Program-made: the position numbers and the translations under genes
In this document: piece after piece, positions 1 to 7,925 of the stretch
Numbering within the stretch: position 1 is the first letter of the stretch
How the letters are laid out: each line of letters opens with the position of its first letter
The notes under the pieces: generated by a model
Told to the model about the DNA's origin: nothing
Databases searched by the model: none
Seen by the model: the letters and a program-made list of their open reading frames with translations, nothing else
Assembly (NCBI GenBank): GCA_015709715.1
Contig: CP054184.1
Coordinates: 496,001-560,000, forward strand
Origin: Nitrospira sp.
GTDB lineage: Bacteria; Nitrospirota; Nitrospiria; Nitrospirales; Nitrospiraceae
Reading direction: 5' to 3'
Length of the DNA: 64,000 bases

Positions 1-1
1 G

Positions 2-499
2 GTGGGGGCTCTGGTCATCGCCCTTATCTTCGGCGGGGTGGTGCAACTCCTGGCCGGTATTACCGACATCCGCTACAACGAGCAATTGGGCGGTACGGCG
101 TTGACGATGTATGGGTTCCTCTGGGTCACCCTCTGCACCGTCAAGCTGGTGAGCGCCAGTACGACCTTTCAATTCGACGCAGTACTGTACGCACCGATCA
201 ACCTGGTCTACGCCGTCTTCTCCGGCGTCATGATTTTCCTGACGGCCTACCGGAACTTGACCTTAAGCGCCCTCCACGTCGTCATCACCTTGACGTTTCT
301 GACCACGACCTTTGCGCGACTGGACTTCATCAGTGAACTCCTCCCGGGGTGGGGCCATATCGTCGTCGGCTTGATGGCCTTTTACCATGCAGTCGGCAGC
401 CTCACCCAGGCCTTCATCGGCAAGGCCATCCTACCGCTCGGCCCCCCGCTGCTGCACCACACGCCGAAGCCCCTGCACTCCATCGCCAAGGTCGTATAA
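2..499 (+). CDS. GPR1/FUN34/YaaH (SatP-like) membrane transporter, 5' truncated by window edge
   Basis: The product is a hydrophobic protein of 165 visible residues. It has about five to six membrane segments and the NEQLGGTAL / MYGFLWV / FQFDAVLYAP pattern of the acetate/succinate permease family GPR1/FUN34/YaaH. Such proteins carry acetate or related monocarboxylates across the inner membrane. Full-length members are usually near 190-200 residues. The reading frame begins with a GTG at the very edge, so the true start is probably outside the window. The last ~25 residues are a Pro/His-rich cytoplasmic tail. The next gene converges on it from the other strand only 5 bp away. Family assignment is fairly secure; the substrate is inference. 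Confidence 0.7.
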   Translation: MGALVIALIFGGVVQLLAGITDIRYNEQLGGTALTMYGFLWVTLCTVKLVSASTTFQFDAVLYAPINLVYAVFSGVMIFLTAYRNLTLSALHVVITLTFLTTTFARLDFISELLPGWGHIVVGLMAFYHAVGSLTQAFIGKAILPLGPPLLHHTPKPLHSIAKVV

Positions 500-504
500 C
501 CGCA

Positions 505-1224
505 TCACCAGTCGGCGCCGATTCGGTCCACGATCACCTGTTGAACCGTAGCCTGCGGCCCCAGGCAAGCGAGGTAGAGAGCCGTTTCTGCGATATCGAA
601 GGGATCGATCTTTTCGCTTCGCGCCCGTTCTGAAGCCGGAGCGTCCACCAGTTCATCGGCCACCCCGGCGGGGCAAATCGCGCTGACCTTGATACCGAAC
701 GCCCGCCCCTCGTCAGCCAAGGACTTGGTCAAGGCCATCACGGCATGTTTCGAGGCGCTGTAGGTCCCGGTGCCGGTCCACGCCTGGACGCCGGCCACAC
801 TCGACATGTTGAGGATCAGACCGCCTCCCTGCTGCTTCATCTGCACGAAGGCGGCGCGGCAGCAGAAAAAGGTCCCGCGTACGTTGGTCTTCATCACGTC
901 GTCGAAAGCCTCGGTGCTGGTTTCGGCCAGTCGACGGCCGCCGAAGATGCCAGCGTTGTTCACCAAGATGTCCAGCCGCTGATACCGCCGCACGGTCTCG
1001 CTGAAGAGATGCCCGACCTGCCCCTCATCCGCAATATCAGTTTGAATTGCCAGGGCGATTCCCCCCGCCTCCTGAATCTGCGTCACGGTTTCTTGGCACC
1101 TCGTTAGCCGCCGAGCCGCCACCACCACCGTCGCTCCCTCTTCAGCGAACCGGAGCGCAATGGCCTTGCCGATGCCGCTGCTGCTCCCGGTCACCACAGC
1201 AACCTTCCCGTTCAATCGTCCCAT
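505..1224 (-). CDS. Short-chain dehydrogenase/reductase (SDR)
   Basis: This is a 239-residue classical SDR. The N-terminal Rossmann motif TGSSSGIG binds NAD(P), LVNNAG is the central structural motif, and the catalytic Ser plus YSASK (Tyr-x-x-x-Lys) are present after NMSSVAG. The ATG at 1224 is preceded by AGGAGG at ideal spacing. The frame is open further upstream, but that extension has no family resemblance and overlaps the kinase gene. The substrate cannot be predicted from sequence alone. It lies just downstream of, and in the same direction as, the histidine kinase gene, with a 53-bp gap. Confidence 0.85.
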   Translation of the reverse strand: MGRLNGKVAVVTGSSSGIGKAIALRFAEEGATVVVAARRLTRCQETVTQIQEAGGIALAIQTDIADEGQVGHLFSETVRRYQRLDILVNNAGIFGGRRLAETSTEAFDDVMKTNVRGTFFCCRAAFVQMKQQGGGLILNMSSVAGVQAWTGTGTYSASKHAVMALTKSLADEGRAFGIKVSAICPAGVADELVDAPASERARSEKIDPFDIAETALYLACLGPQATVQQVIVDRIGADW

Positions 1225-1277
1225 GCGAGCCTCCTGTCTGGTCGTTATACCTTGCATGGAAACCGACTTCCATCGGC

Positions 1278-3431
1278 TCAGGTCGAGGAAGAAGGCTTGG
1301 CGAGTCGCACGGTAAACCAGAATCGGCTGCCTCGATCGTCGCTCTCCACCCCGATGTCTCCCTGCATCAATGTGACGAGCCGTTTGCAGATTGCCAGGCC
1401 CAATCCGGTTCCTCCATAATAGTTCCTGCTGCTCGACCCATCCACCTGACTGAAGGGCTGAAAGAGTTTCTGACGACCGAGCGGACCGATGCCGATTCCC
1501 GTATCCGTCACCTCTCCGCGCAGGAGCACGGCATGTTCCGTCTCGTGCACGACGGCCAGATACAGGCCGACCTGCCCCTCGGCGGTGAATTTCACCGCAT
1601 TGTTCAACAGATTTTCCAGCACCTGCCGCAGTCGATCCGGATCCCCTCGGAGGAGCGGCGGCACTGAGGAATCGACCTGCCACAGCAACTTCAACCTCTT
1701 AGGCCCCAGCCCCTCGGCCAGTTGATCCAACACGCCTTCCGCCAGCGACCGGACATCGACATCGCGCGATTCCAACACCACGCGCCCGGCTTCGATCGTG
1801 GAATAGTCGAGGATGTCTTCGATGAGCGCCAGCAGATGTCGCCCGCAGGAACGGGCCGTACCGACAAAGTCCCGCTGCTCGTCCGTGAGGCTGGTTTCGA
1901 GCAGCAGCTCCGTCATCCCGAGTACGCCGTTCAACGGGGTCCTGATCTCGTGACTCATCGTCGCGAGAAACTCCGTTTTGATCCGGGCCGCCTCCATCGC
2001 CTGGTCGCGCGCCACGGCCAACGCCTGCTCGGCGCGTTTTCGTTCGGTGATGTCCGTGGCGATGCCGCCGATGGCATAGGGCACCCGATCGGGAGTCAGG
2101 AGCGGGAACTTGAGCACGATGCTGGTGCGTACACCGTCCGGATGCGCAACGACCTCTTCGAACCGCAGCGGACGTTTCACGTCCAACACCAGGCGATCAT
2201 TGACTTGGAAAGCCGCCGCCTGCGCGGGAGCAAACAGTTCGGCATCGGTGCGGCCGATGACATGGTCCTTCGTGAGGTGAAAGGTCTGCTCGAACTGGCG
2301 ATTGACGTCGAGATACCGTCCTGCCGGATCCTTGAGAAAAATCAGCGCGGGGCTATGGTCGAGAATCGCTCGTAGATGGGCTTCGCGTTCCGCCAACCGC
2401 ATCTCCGTTTCCTTGCGGGCCGTCACATCCGCCACGGTCCCCAGCATGCGAAGCGGCCGGCCGGCATCGTCCCGCAACACATCGCCCCGGCAAGCCACCC
2501 ACCGGAGGGTTCCGTCCGGCCAGAGGATCCGGTGCTCGATGCGATAGTCATCCTGGCCTTGGATGGAGCGGTTGATGGCCGCCAACAGCCGATCCAAGTC
2601 CTGAGGATGCACTAACTGCAGGTAGGCCTCATACGTGCCGGCAAAGGTTTCAGGAGTCACACCGAAGATGGTATGGACGTTGCCGGCCCACTGCACCTCA
2701 TTGGTCTGGATATTCCAATCCCAGATACCGAGTTGCGCGGCGTCCAGCGCTAACCGGAGGCGCTCCTCGCTGGCCTGCAACGCCGCCTCGATACGCCGGC
2801 GTTCCGTGACATCGATCGCGACTCCGCCGACGTACTGATTCCCCTCATCATCCACAAAAGGAAACTTCCAGGACCACCAGTGCTGCATCCTGCCGTCCAG
2901 GCCCGGCACCACCTCCATAAACTCTCGGGACCGACCTTCCGACAACACCAACCGGTCGTGATCCCGCAACTGCGTCGCGACGTCGGGCGGGAACAACTCG
3001 GCGTCCGTCTTTCCGCGACTCTGCTCGGGGTCCAGCGCAAACCGGCGAGCGAACACGCCGTTGATATACACATGCCGGCCTATCTCGTCCTTCATCCAAG
3101 CGACCGTCGGCCCCTGGTCCATGAACCCGCGAAAACGGGCTTCGCTCCGGTGTAGCGCCGCTTCGGCTTTGTCCTTGTCCGAGATTGCCGCAGCTTGTCC
3201 GTGCGACGACTCCGCCAGCGCCCGTTCGAGATCGCGTAGACGGGCAATGAGCGAGACGACCAACGTGGAGACGGCAAGCGAGATCACAAAAGCCGTGAGG
3301 GGATAGTCCCAGGTGATTCGATCGTGAATGAGATAACTGAGGAGGAGACTCAGGAGGCAGGAGAGCAGGACCGAGCCCCAGATGAAATGCCAGAGGCTTC
3401 GGGGGGCAAACCGGACCAGCAGCGGCGTCAT
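1278..3431 (-). CDS. Membrane-anchored PAS-domain sensor histidine kinase
   Basis: The 717-residue protein starts with two hydrophobic helices (about residues 15-36 and 44-65) and a short coiled coil. Three PAS/PAC modules follow, roughly residues 90-215, 217-345 and 350-470; each ends in a D(I/V)TERK/R-type PAC motif. The dimerisation/phosphoacceptor domain has MSHEIRTPLNGVLG. The ATP-binding domain has an N box (LENLLNNAVKFT), G1 (DTGIGIG) and G2 (GGTGLGLAICKRL). There is no receiver domain and no response regulator next to it, so it is an orphan kinase. PAS modules of this type often sense redox, oxygen or small ligands; the signal is unknown. Confidence 0.9.
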   Translation of the reverse strand: MTPLLVRFAPRSLWHFIWGSVLLSCLLSLLLSYLIHDRITWDYPLTAFVISLAVSTLVVSLIARLRDLERALAESSHGQAAAISDKDKAEAALHRSEARFRGFMDQGPTVAWMKDEIGRHVYINGVFARRFALDPEQSRGKTDAELFPPDVATQLRDHDRLVLSEGRSREFMEVVPGLDGRMQHWWSWKFPFVDDEGNQYVGGVAIDVTERRRIEAALQASEERLRLALDAAQLGIWDWNIQTNEVQWAGNVHTIFGVTPETFAGTYEAYLQLVHPQDLDRLLAAINRSIQGQDDYRIEHRILWPDGTLRWVACRGDVLRDDAGRPLRMLGTVADVTARKETEMRLAEREAHLRAILDHSPALIFLKDPAGRYLDVNRQFEQTFHLTKDHVIGRTDAELFAPAQAAAFQVNDRLVLDVKRPLRFEEVVAHPDGVRTSIVLKFPLLTPDRVPYAIGGIATDITERKRAEQALAVARDQAMEAARIKTEFLATMSHEIRTPLNGVLGMTELLLETSLTDEQRDFVGTARSCGRHLLALIEDILDYSTIEAGRVVLESRDVDVRSLAEGVLDQLAEGLGPKRLKLLWQVDSSVPPLLRGDPDRLRQVLENLLNNAVKFTAEGQVGLYLAVVHETEHAVLLRGEVTDTGIGIGPLGRQKLFQPFSQVDGSSSRNYYGGTGLGLAICKRLVTLMQGDIGVESDDRGSRFWFTVRLAKPSSST

Positions 3432-3609
3432 ACCTATCTGCGATCCCTCAACGGTGACCGAACGGGACGTCGCACCAACAGCCCCCCTTTCCGTAGGGGC
3501 ATTATACCGAGGTCATCACCTTAAGGGTAGAGGAGAGAAAAATCTCGCCACCGCGCTTGCATTGAATGCCTGAGCGCCGTATGCTCTGCCCCTTATTTGC
3601 GAGGAACCC

Positions 3610-3825
3610 ATGACAGACCCCACCACAATCTCCAATCTCAGTCCGGCTGAATTGAAACAGTTGGTCGAAGGCATCGTCGACGATCGGCTGCGCACCCTGC
3701 TCGGCGATCCTGATCTGGGCGCGCCGCTGGGTGAATCGGTCCGTGAACGGCTCAAACAGTCGCTGGCTTCGACCGAGCGCATCACGGGTGACGAGGTGGC
3801 CGAGAAGCTCGGCCTGCGCTGGTGA
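3610..3825 (+). CDS. Putative antitoxin of a RelE-type toxin-antitoxin pair
   Basis: This 71-residue acidic, helical protein (motif LSPAELKQLVEGIVDDRL) lies 3 bp upstream of a RelE/ParE-like toxin gene. GAGGAA in front of the ATG at 3610 is an adequate ribosome site. The size, charge, position and the EVAEKLGL segment near the C-terminus fit an antitoxin that binds the toxin and probably its own operator. The sequence itself does not name a specific antitoxin family, so the role comes mainly from the neighbour. Confidence 0.6.
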   Translation: MTDPTTISNLSPAELKQLVEGIVDDRLRTLLGDPDLGAPLGESVRERLKQSLASTERITGDEVAEKLGLRW

Positions 3826-3828
3826 CCC

Positions 3829-4107
3829 ATGCCCTGGTTTCGCCTCGCCTTCCGCCCGGGAGTGGTCTCCGATCTGAGCGCCGCCGATCCCGTTATAGCG
3901 CAACGGCTCTTTGACAAGACGAAATGGCTTGCCTCTAACGTGGACAACCTGCGCCACGAGCCGGTCGCCGCAGACCTGCCGGGCATCCATAAATATGCGG
4001 TCGGCGACTGGCGCATCTTTTACTCCATCGACCGAGCCGACTGCCTGGTCGACATTCACTACATCCACCACGCGCCGCCCAAGCCCGCGCAGGCCCGCCC
4101 ATGCTGA
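3829..4107 (+). CDS. RelE/ParE-family toxin
   Basis: This small basic 92-residue protein has the RelE/ParE fold pattern: an N-terminal strand (WFRLAFRPGVVSDL), a helix (LFDKTKWLASNVDNLRHEPV), then LPGIHKYAVGDWRIFYSID and VDIHYIHHA. The G-x-W-R-I-x-Y block is the conserved central sheet of the family, and the basic/His residues at the C-terminus would lie at the ribosome or gyrase-binding face. RelE-like members cut mRNA on the ribosome and ParE-like members poison gyrase; sequence alone does not decide between them. It is co-transcribed with the upstream antitoxin-like gene and overlaps the next gene by 7 bp. Confidence 0.75.
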   Translation: MPWFRLAFRPGVVSDLSAADPVIAQRLFDKTKWLASNVDNLRHEPVAADLPGIHKYAVGDWRIFYSIDRADCLVDIHYIHHAPPKPAQARPC

Positions 4108-4409
4108 ATCTCACCTGGGCCGCCATTGAACGGTTGCGTCAGCTGGTGGAGGAACATCCTCAAGACCCGGTCGTGCGGATCACGTTGCGCGACGTGGACG
4201 ACACGCGCCTGTCCCTGTCCATCACTCTGGAGTCGGCCGCGCAGGAACAGGATGAGGTGCAGGAGGTGGGCGGCTTAACGGTGGCCGTGGAACGGCGGAG
4301 CGTCTCCCGCACGAACGGCTTGACGGTGGATTACCGGGAAGGCGGAGGATTTTCTTTCGTGCACCCGCCGGCGAACGACCTGGGCCTCATCATGCCCGGC
4401 AGGAACTAG
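4101..4409 (+). CDS. HesB/IscA-like fold protein lacking cluster cysteines
   Basis: This 102-residue protein overlaps the toxin gene (shared ATGCTGA), so the two are translationally coupled. The pattern LTWAAIERLRQLVEEHPQDPVVRITLRD, then a beta-rich middle and GLTVDYREGGGFSFVHPPANDLG, resembles the HesB/IscA (Fe-S assembly) fold. The three cysteines that hold iron or a cluster in true IscA proteins are absent. It is therefore unlikely to be an A-type Fe-S carrier. Its coupling to a toxin-antitoxin pair is unusual. The fold call is from pattern recognition only. Confidence 0.5.
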   Translation: MLNLTWAAIERLRQLVEEHPQDPVVRITLRDVDDTRLSLSITLESAAQEQDEVQEVGGLTVAVERRSVSRTNGLTVDYREGGGFSFVHPPANDLGLIMPGRN

Positions 4410-4498
4410 CCGGGATGCGGAAACAGCCGCCGGATTTGTTCTTGCGCCGCGACAGGGCCTATCACGTTTTCCCTTCACGCTGTACGCTTCAGGCCCGT

Positions 4499-5041
4499 TT
4501 AGGACTTCATCCTGGGGAAGACGCTGCCCAAATGCATGGAGAAGGTGCCACGGGCCACATCGGCGACGTAACGTTCGAGGGCTTCATGAATCACGGGGAA
4601 GGCCAGATCGTCCCAGGGAATGTCCTTGAGTGCAAACAACTGCACCTCAAGGCTCTCGGTGCCGGCCTTGAATTCCGGCCTCAGCATGCTGCCGCGGAAG
4701 ACCATATGGACCTGGCTGATTCTGGGCAGGCTCAGCACGGCATAGAGCGAGGTGATCTCCACGTCGGCATGAGCCTCTTCGAAGGTTTCGCGGATGGCGG
4801 CCTGCTCGGTGCTCTCCCCGATTTCCATGAAACCGGCGGGAAACGTCCAATGTCCGGTGCGCGGTTCGATGGCGCGGCGACAGAGCAGGATCTTGTCTTC
4901 CCATTCCGGGATGCAGCCCGCGACGATCTTCGGATTCTGGTAGTGGATGGCCTGGCAGGTCTCACACACGAACCGCGGCAGATTGTCACCGGGCGGGATT
5001 TTCTTGGATAACCCCGCTCCACATTCGCTGCAGAATTTCAT
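4499..5041 (-). CDS. Nudix hydrolase with N-terminal zinc ribbon
   Basis: The 180-residue protein opens with a zinc ribbon (MKFCSECG, then FVCETC) and continues into a Nudix domain. The Nudix box matches G-x5-E-x7-R-E-x2-E-E, seen as GFMEIGESTEQAAIRETFEEA, and binds the catalytic magnesium. Nudix enzymes split nucleoside diphosphates linked to another group. The zinc-ribbon arrangement is shared with NADH pyrophosphatase (NudC) and with ADP-ribose pyrophosphatase-type relatives, but the protein is shorter than NudC and lacks its SQPWPFPxS motif. It is probably an ADP-ribose/FAD/NADH-type pyrophosphatase. Confidence 0.85.
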   Translation of the reverse strand: MKFCSECGAGLSKKIPPGDNLPRFVCETCQAIHYQNPKIVAGCIPEWEDKILLCRRAIEPRTGHWTFPAGFMEIGESTEQAAIRETFEEAHADVEITSLYAVLSLPRISQVHMVFRGSMLRPEFKAGTESLEVQLFALKDIPWDDLAFPVIHEALERYVADVARGTFSMHLGSVFPRMKS

Positions 5042-5070
5042 AACGGCCCCCGATCAGCACGGCTGAACGC

Positions 5071-6255
5071 ATGGATAGCACAAATTACGATCTTTTTACA
5101 CCCTGTCCGCGAGGACTCGAAACGGTCCTGGCGGAGGAACTGACGGAGTTGGATGCGTCGGCCATCCACGCGACGACCGGGGGGGTCCATTTCCAAGGCA
5201 CGGCCGCGCTCTGTTACCGCGTCAACCTGCACAGTCGCATCGCAAGCCGTGTGCTCTTGCGTCTCTCGGAGACCCCCTATCGCTGCGAACAGGACATTTA
5301 CGACGCGGCCCTGGCGGTGCGGTGGGACGATTGGTTTCCGCCGCAATCCACCATCAAGGTCAAGGTGAGCGCGCAGCACTGTCCGCTCAGGAGCTTGGAC
5401 TTCGTGACCTTGCGGGTGAAGGATGCGGTCTGTGACCGTTTCCAACGCGCGTGTGGAACACGACCTTCGGTGGACACCCATGCCCCGGACCATCTGATCG
5501 CCGCCTTCCTCGACCGCGACACCTGCAGCCTCTATCTCGACACCTCCGGCGACCCCCTGTTTAAACGGGGCTGGCGCCGCTCGACCGGCGAGGCCCCCAT
5601 CAGGGAGAACCTGGCCGCCGGCATTTTGCGCCTGGCCCGCTGGACGCCGGAGATGCCCCTGTACGACCCCATGTGCGGCAGCGGCACGTTCGTCATCGAA
5701 GCGGCCCTGATGGCTCGACGCATCGCGCCTGGTATCGATCGACGCTTTGCCTGCGAACGGATTCGTCGCTTCGATCCACAGCAGTTCCAGGAGATGCGCG
5801 AGGCCGCCAAGGTGGGCGAGCGGCCTGCATCGATCGGCCTGCTCCATGCCGCCGATCGCAGTGAACAGGCTCTTGCTTCGATCCGTACCAACCTTGCCAT
5901 GGCAGGCTGCGGCGACGTCGTGACCCTTCGCTGCGGGGATGTGCTCGACCTGCTGCCCCCGGCCGACAGCGGCCTGCTCCTCACCAATCCTCCCTACGGC
6001 CACCGCATGGGCGACCAAGAAACCTTGCACCGGTTCTACCCGCAATTCGGCGATCACTTGAAGCGACACTTCGCCGGCTGGACCGTCCAGATCTTCACCG
6101 CCGACTTGAAACTCCCCGGTCTCCTACGGTTAGCACCCTCGCGCCGTGTTCCACTCTTCAACGGCGCCATCGAATGCCGCCTGTTCGAGTTCCGCATGGT
6201 GGCCGGAAGCCATCGAAAACCTCGTCCGCACGATCGACAACCGTCCACGCCGTAA
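5071..6255 (+). CDS. THUMP-domain class I SAM-dependent RNA methyltransferase (RlmL-N/YpsC-like)
   Basis: The 394-residue protein carries an N-terminal THUMP RNA-binding domain (about residues 10-150) and a C-terminal Rossmann methyltransferase. The SAM-binding motif is DPMCGSGTFVIEAAL (about residue 195). The catalytic motif TNPPYGHRMG is typical of N2-guanine or N6-adenine RNA methyltransferases. The nearest well-known relatives are the N-terminal half of RlmL (m2G2445 of 23S rRNA) and YpsC of Bacillus. The gene stands alone, 29 bp from the divergent Nudix gene, so the two probably share a promoter region. Confidence 0.85.
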   Translation: MDSTNYDLFTPCPRGLETVLAEELTELDASAIHATTGGVHFQGTAALCYRVNLHSRIASRVLLRLSETPYRCEQDIYDAALAVRWDDWFPPQSTIKVKVSAQHCPLRSLDFVTLRVKDAVCDRFQRACGTRPSVDTHAPDHLIAAFLDRDTCSLYLDTSGDPLFKRGWRRSTGEAPIRENLAAGILRLARWTPEMPLYDPMCGSGTFVIEAALMARRIAPGIDRRFACERIRRFDPQQFQEMREAAKVGERPASIGLLHAADRSEQALASIRTNLAMAGCGDVVTLRCGDVLDLLPPADSGLLLTNPPYGHRMGDQETLHRFYPQFGDHLKRHFAGWTVQIFTADLKLPGLLRLAPSRRVPLFNGAIECRLFEFRMVAGSHRKPRPHDRQPSTP

Positions 6256-6345
6256 ACAGTATCCTCCCCGATCCGGCATTGACTTCATTCCGCGAGACTC
6301 CTATGGTGGATAGAGAAGGTCGGCCCCGTTCACCCACGAACTCTG

Positions 6346-7845
6346 ATGGTCGAGGTTATGAACGAGTCCCCTACTCCCCTCGAAGCCTTGCAGCCGCATC
6401 CAGGCCCTCCGTTCCCATACCTGATCGTTGTCTCCAACCGCGAACCCTATGAACATCGAACGGTGAAGGATCACCTCGTGTGGGAGCGAACGGCCGGCGG
6501 CCTGACGTCGGCGCTCGATCCCATGATGCGGCGTCTGGGCGGAACCTGGATCGCCTGGGGCAGCGGCAAATCCGACCAGGACGTTGTGGACGCCGACATG
6601 GCCATGGCCGTCCCGCCCGACCACCCGAGTTATCGGCTTCGCCGGGTCTGGCTCCAGCCCAATGAGATCAAGGGTGGCTACCAGGGGTACGCCACTCAAG
6701 TCCTGTGGCCGCTCTGCCATGTTACGCTCGATCGCCTGGCCTATCGGAGGGCCTACTGGCACGCCTATCAGGCGCTGAACGCCCGGTTTGCAGAGGCCGT
6801 GCTCGCCGAGGTACAGGAACGTTCCGGTTTCGTCTGGGTACACGACTTTCACCTCGCCCTGCTGCCCGGCCTCATCAAGGCGTCACGGCCCGAGCAGCCC
6901 GTCGCCCTGTTCTGGCATACGCCCTGGCCCGGTCCCGACGTGTTCCGCATTCTTCCGGAGCGGCGCGAAGTGATCGAGTCGCTCCTGGCCGCCGACGTGC
7001 TGATGTTCCAAACCAGCCAGTACCTGCGTGGGTTCGTCTCATGCGCCCGAGAGTTTCTCTCATCCGACCTCATCATCGGCCAGGACACGATCGACTACAA
7101 GGACCATGTCACCCGCCTGGTCGCCAGACCGATCAGCGTGGACTTCGCAGAACTCTCCGACCTTGCGCAGTCGCCCCGCGTCGCCCGCTCCATGGACGCC
7201 TTGCGTGCTCTGCACCTGTTCCGGCGCGAGACCCGCATCGGCCTGGGCGTCGACCGGCTCGACTATACGAAGGGCCTGCTCAAGCGCTGTTGGGCCATCG
7301 ACGCCTTCTTCCGGCAGAACCCCCATTATCGCGGCGCCTTCACTTTCATCCAGATCGCCATTCCAACCAGGAGCGACGTGGACACCTACCGTCGCTATCG
7401 GGAACAGCTCCGCGACACGGTGGACGACATCAATCGGCGCTACGGACGGATCACGGGTGCAGGCAGCCCCCAGGCGACGCGGTGGCGGCCCATCGAATTC
7501 CGCGAAGGCCAGATCGGGCGCGAGACGCTCGCTGCCTACTACCGGATGGCCGACTTGGCCTTGGTCAGCTCTGTGTACGACGGCATGAACCTCGTCGCCA
7601 AGGAATATGTCGCTTGTCAGGTCGAAGAACAGGGTGTGCTGCTCGTGAGCCACATGGCCGGCGCGGCGGAAGAGTTGAGCGATGCCTTGGTCATTAATCC
7701 CTATGACCATGAAGGCGTGGCCGAAGCGATCCGCGACGCCTTGGAAATGCCGCCCGGCGAACGCCATACCCGCATGCATCGCATGCGCGCCTACCTGGCC
7801 GCCCATGATCTTCGCGCCTGGGCCGACGATTGTTTGCGAAACTGA
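6346..7845 (+). CDS. otsA: Trehalose-6-phosphate synthase (glycosyltransferase family 20)
   Basis: The 499-residue protein makes trehalose 6-phosphate from a nucleotide-glucose and glucose 6-phosphate. Visible GT20 hallmarks are LIVVSNREPY and TAGGL near the N-terminus, WVHDFHLALLPGLI (the HDYHL block), GVDRLDYTKGLLKR (phosphate/nucleotide-binding Arg and Lys) and YDGMNLVAKEYVA near the C-terminus. The length matches stand-alone OtsA; no phosphatase (OtsB) domain or gene is in the window. Two ATGs (6346 and 6358) are possible starts, and neither has a strong ribosome site. The role is most likely osmotic and desiccation protection. Confidence 0.9.
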   Translation: MVEVMNESPTPLEALQPHPGPPFPYLIVVSNREPYEHRTVKDHLVWERTAGGLTSALDPMMRRLGGTWIAWGSGKSDQDVVDADMAMAVPPDHPSYRLRRVWLQPNEIKGGYQGYATQVLWPLCHVTLDRLAYRRAYWHAYQALNARFAEAVLAEVQERSGFVWVHDFHLALLPGLIKASRPEQPVALFWHTPWPGPDVFRILPERREVIESLLAADVLMFQTSQYLRGFVSCAREFLSSDLIIGQDTIDYKDHVTRLVARPISVDFAELSDLAQSPRVARSMDALRALHLFRRETRIGLGVDRLDYTKGLLKRCWAIDAFFRQNPHYRGAFTFIQIAIPTRSDVDTYRRYREQLRDTVDDINRRYGRITGAGSPQATRWRPIEFREGQIGRETLAAYYRMADLALVSSVYDGMNLVAKEYVACQVEEQGVLLVSHMAGAAEELSDALVINPYDHEGVAEAIRDALEMPPGERHTRMHRMRAYLAAHDLRAWADDCLRN

Positions 7846-7925
7846 GGGCTCTTGCCACAGGACGACCATCCCACTATTCTGTAACCGGTCCGAGAAGGCC
7901 GGTGCGTCCCTGATCCCAAGTACTC

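Noticed and set aside
4410..4498. Possible small gene between the HesB-like and Nudix genes.
   Set aside because: No frame with start, ribosome site and coding composition.
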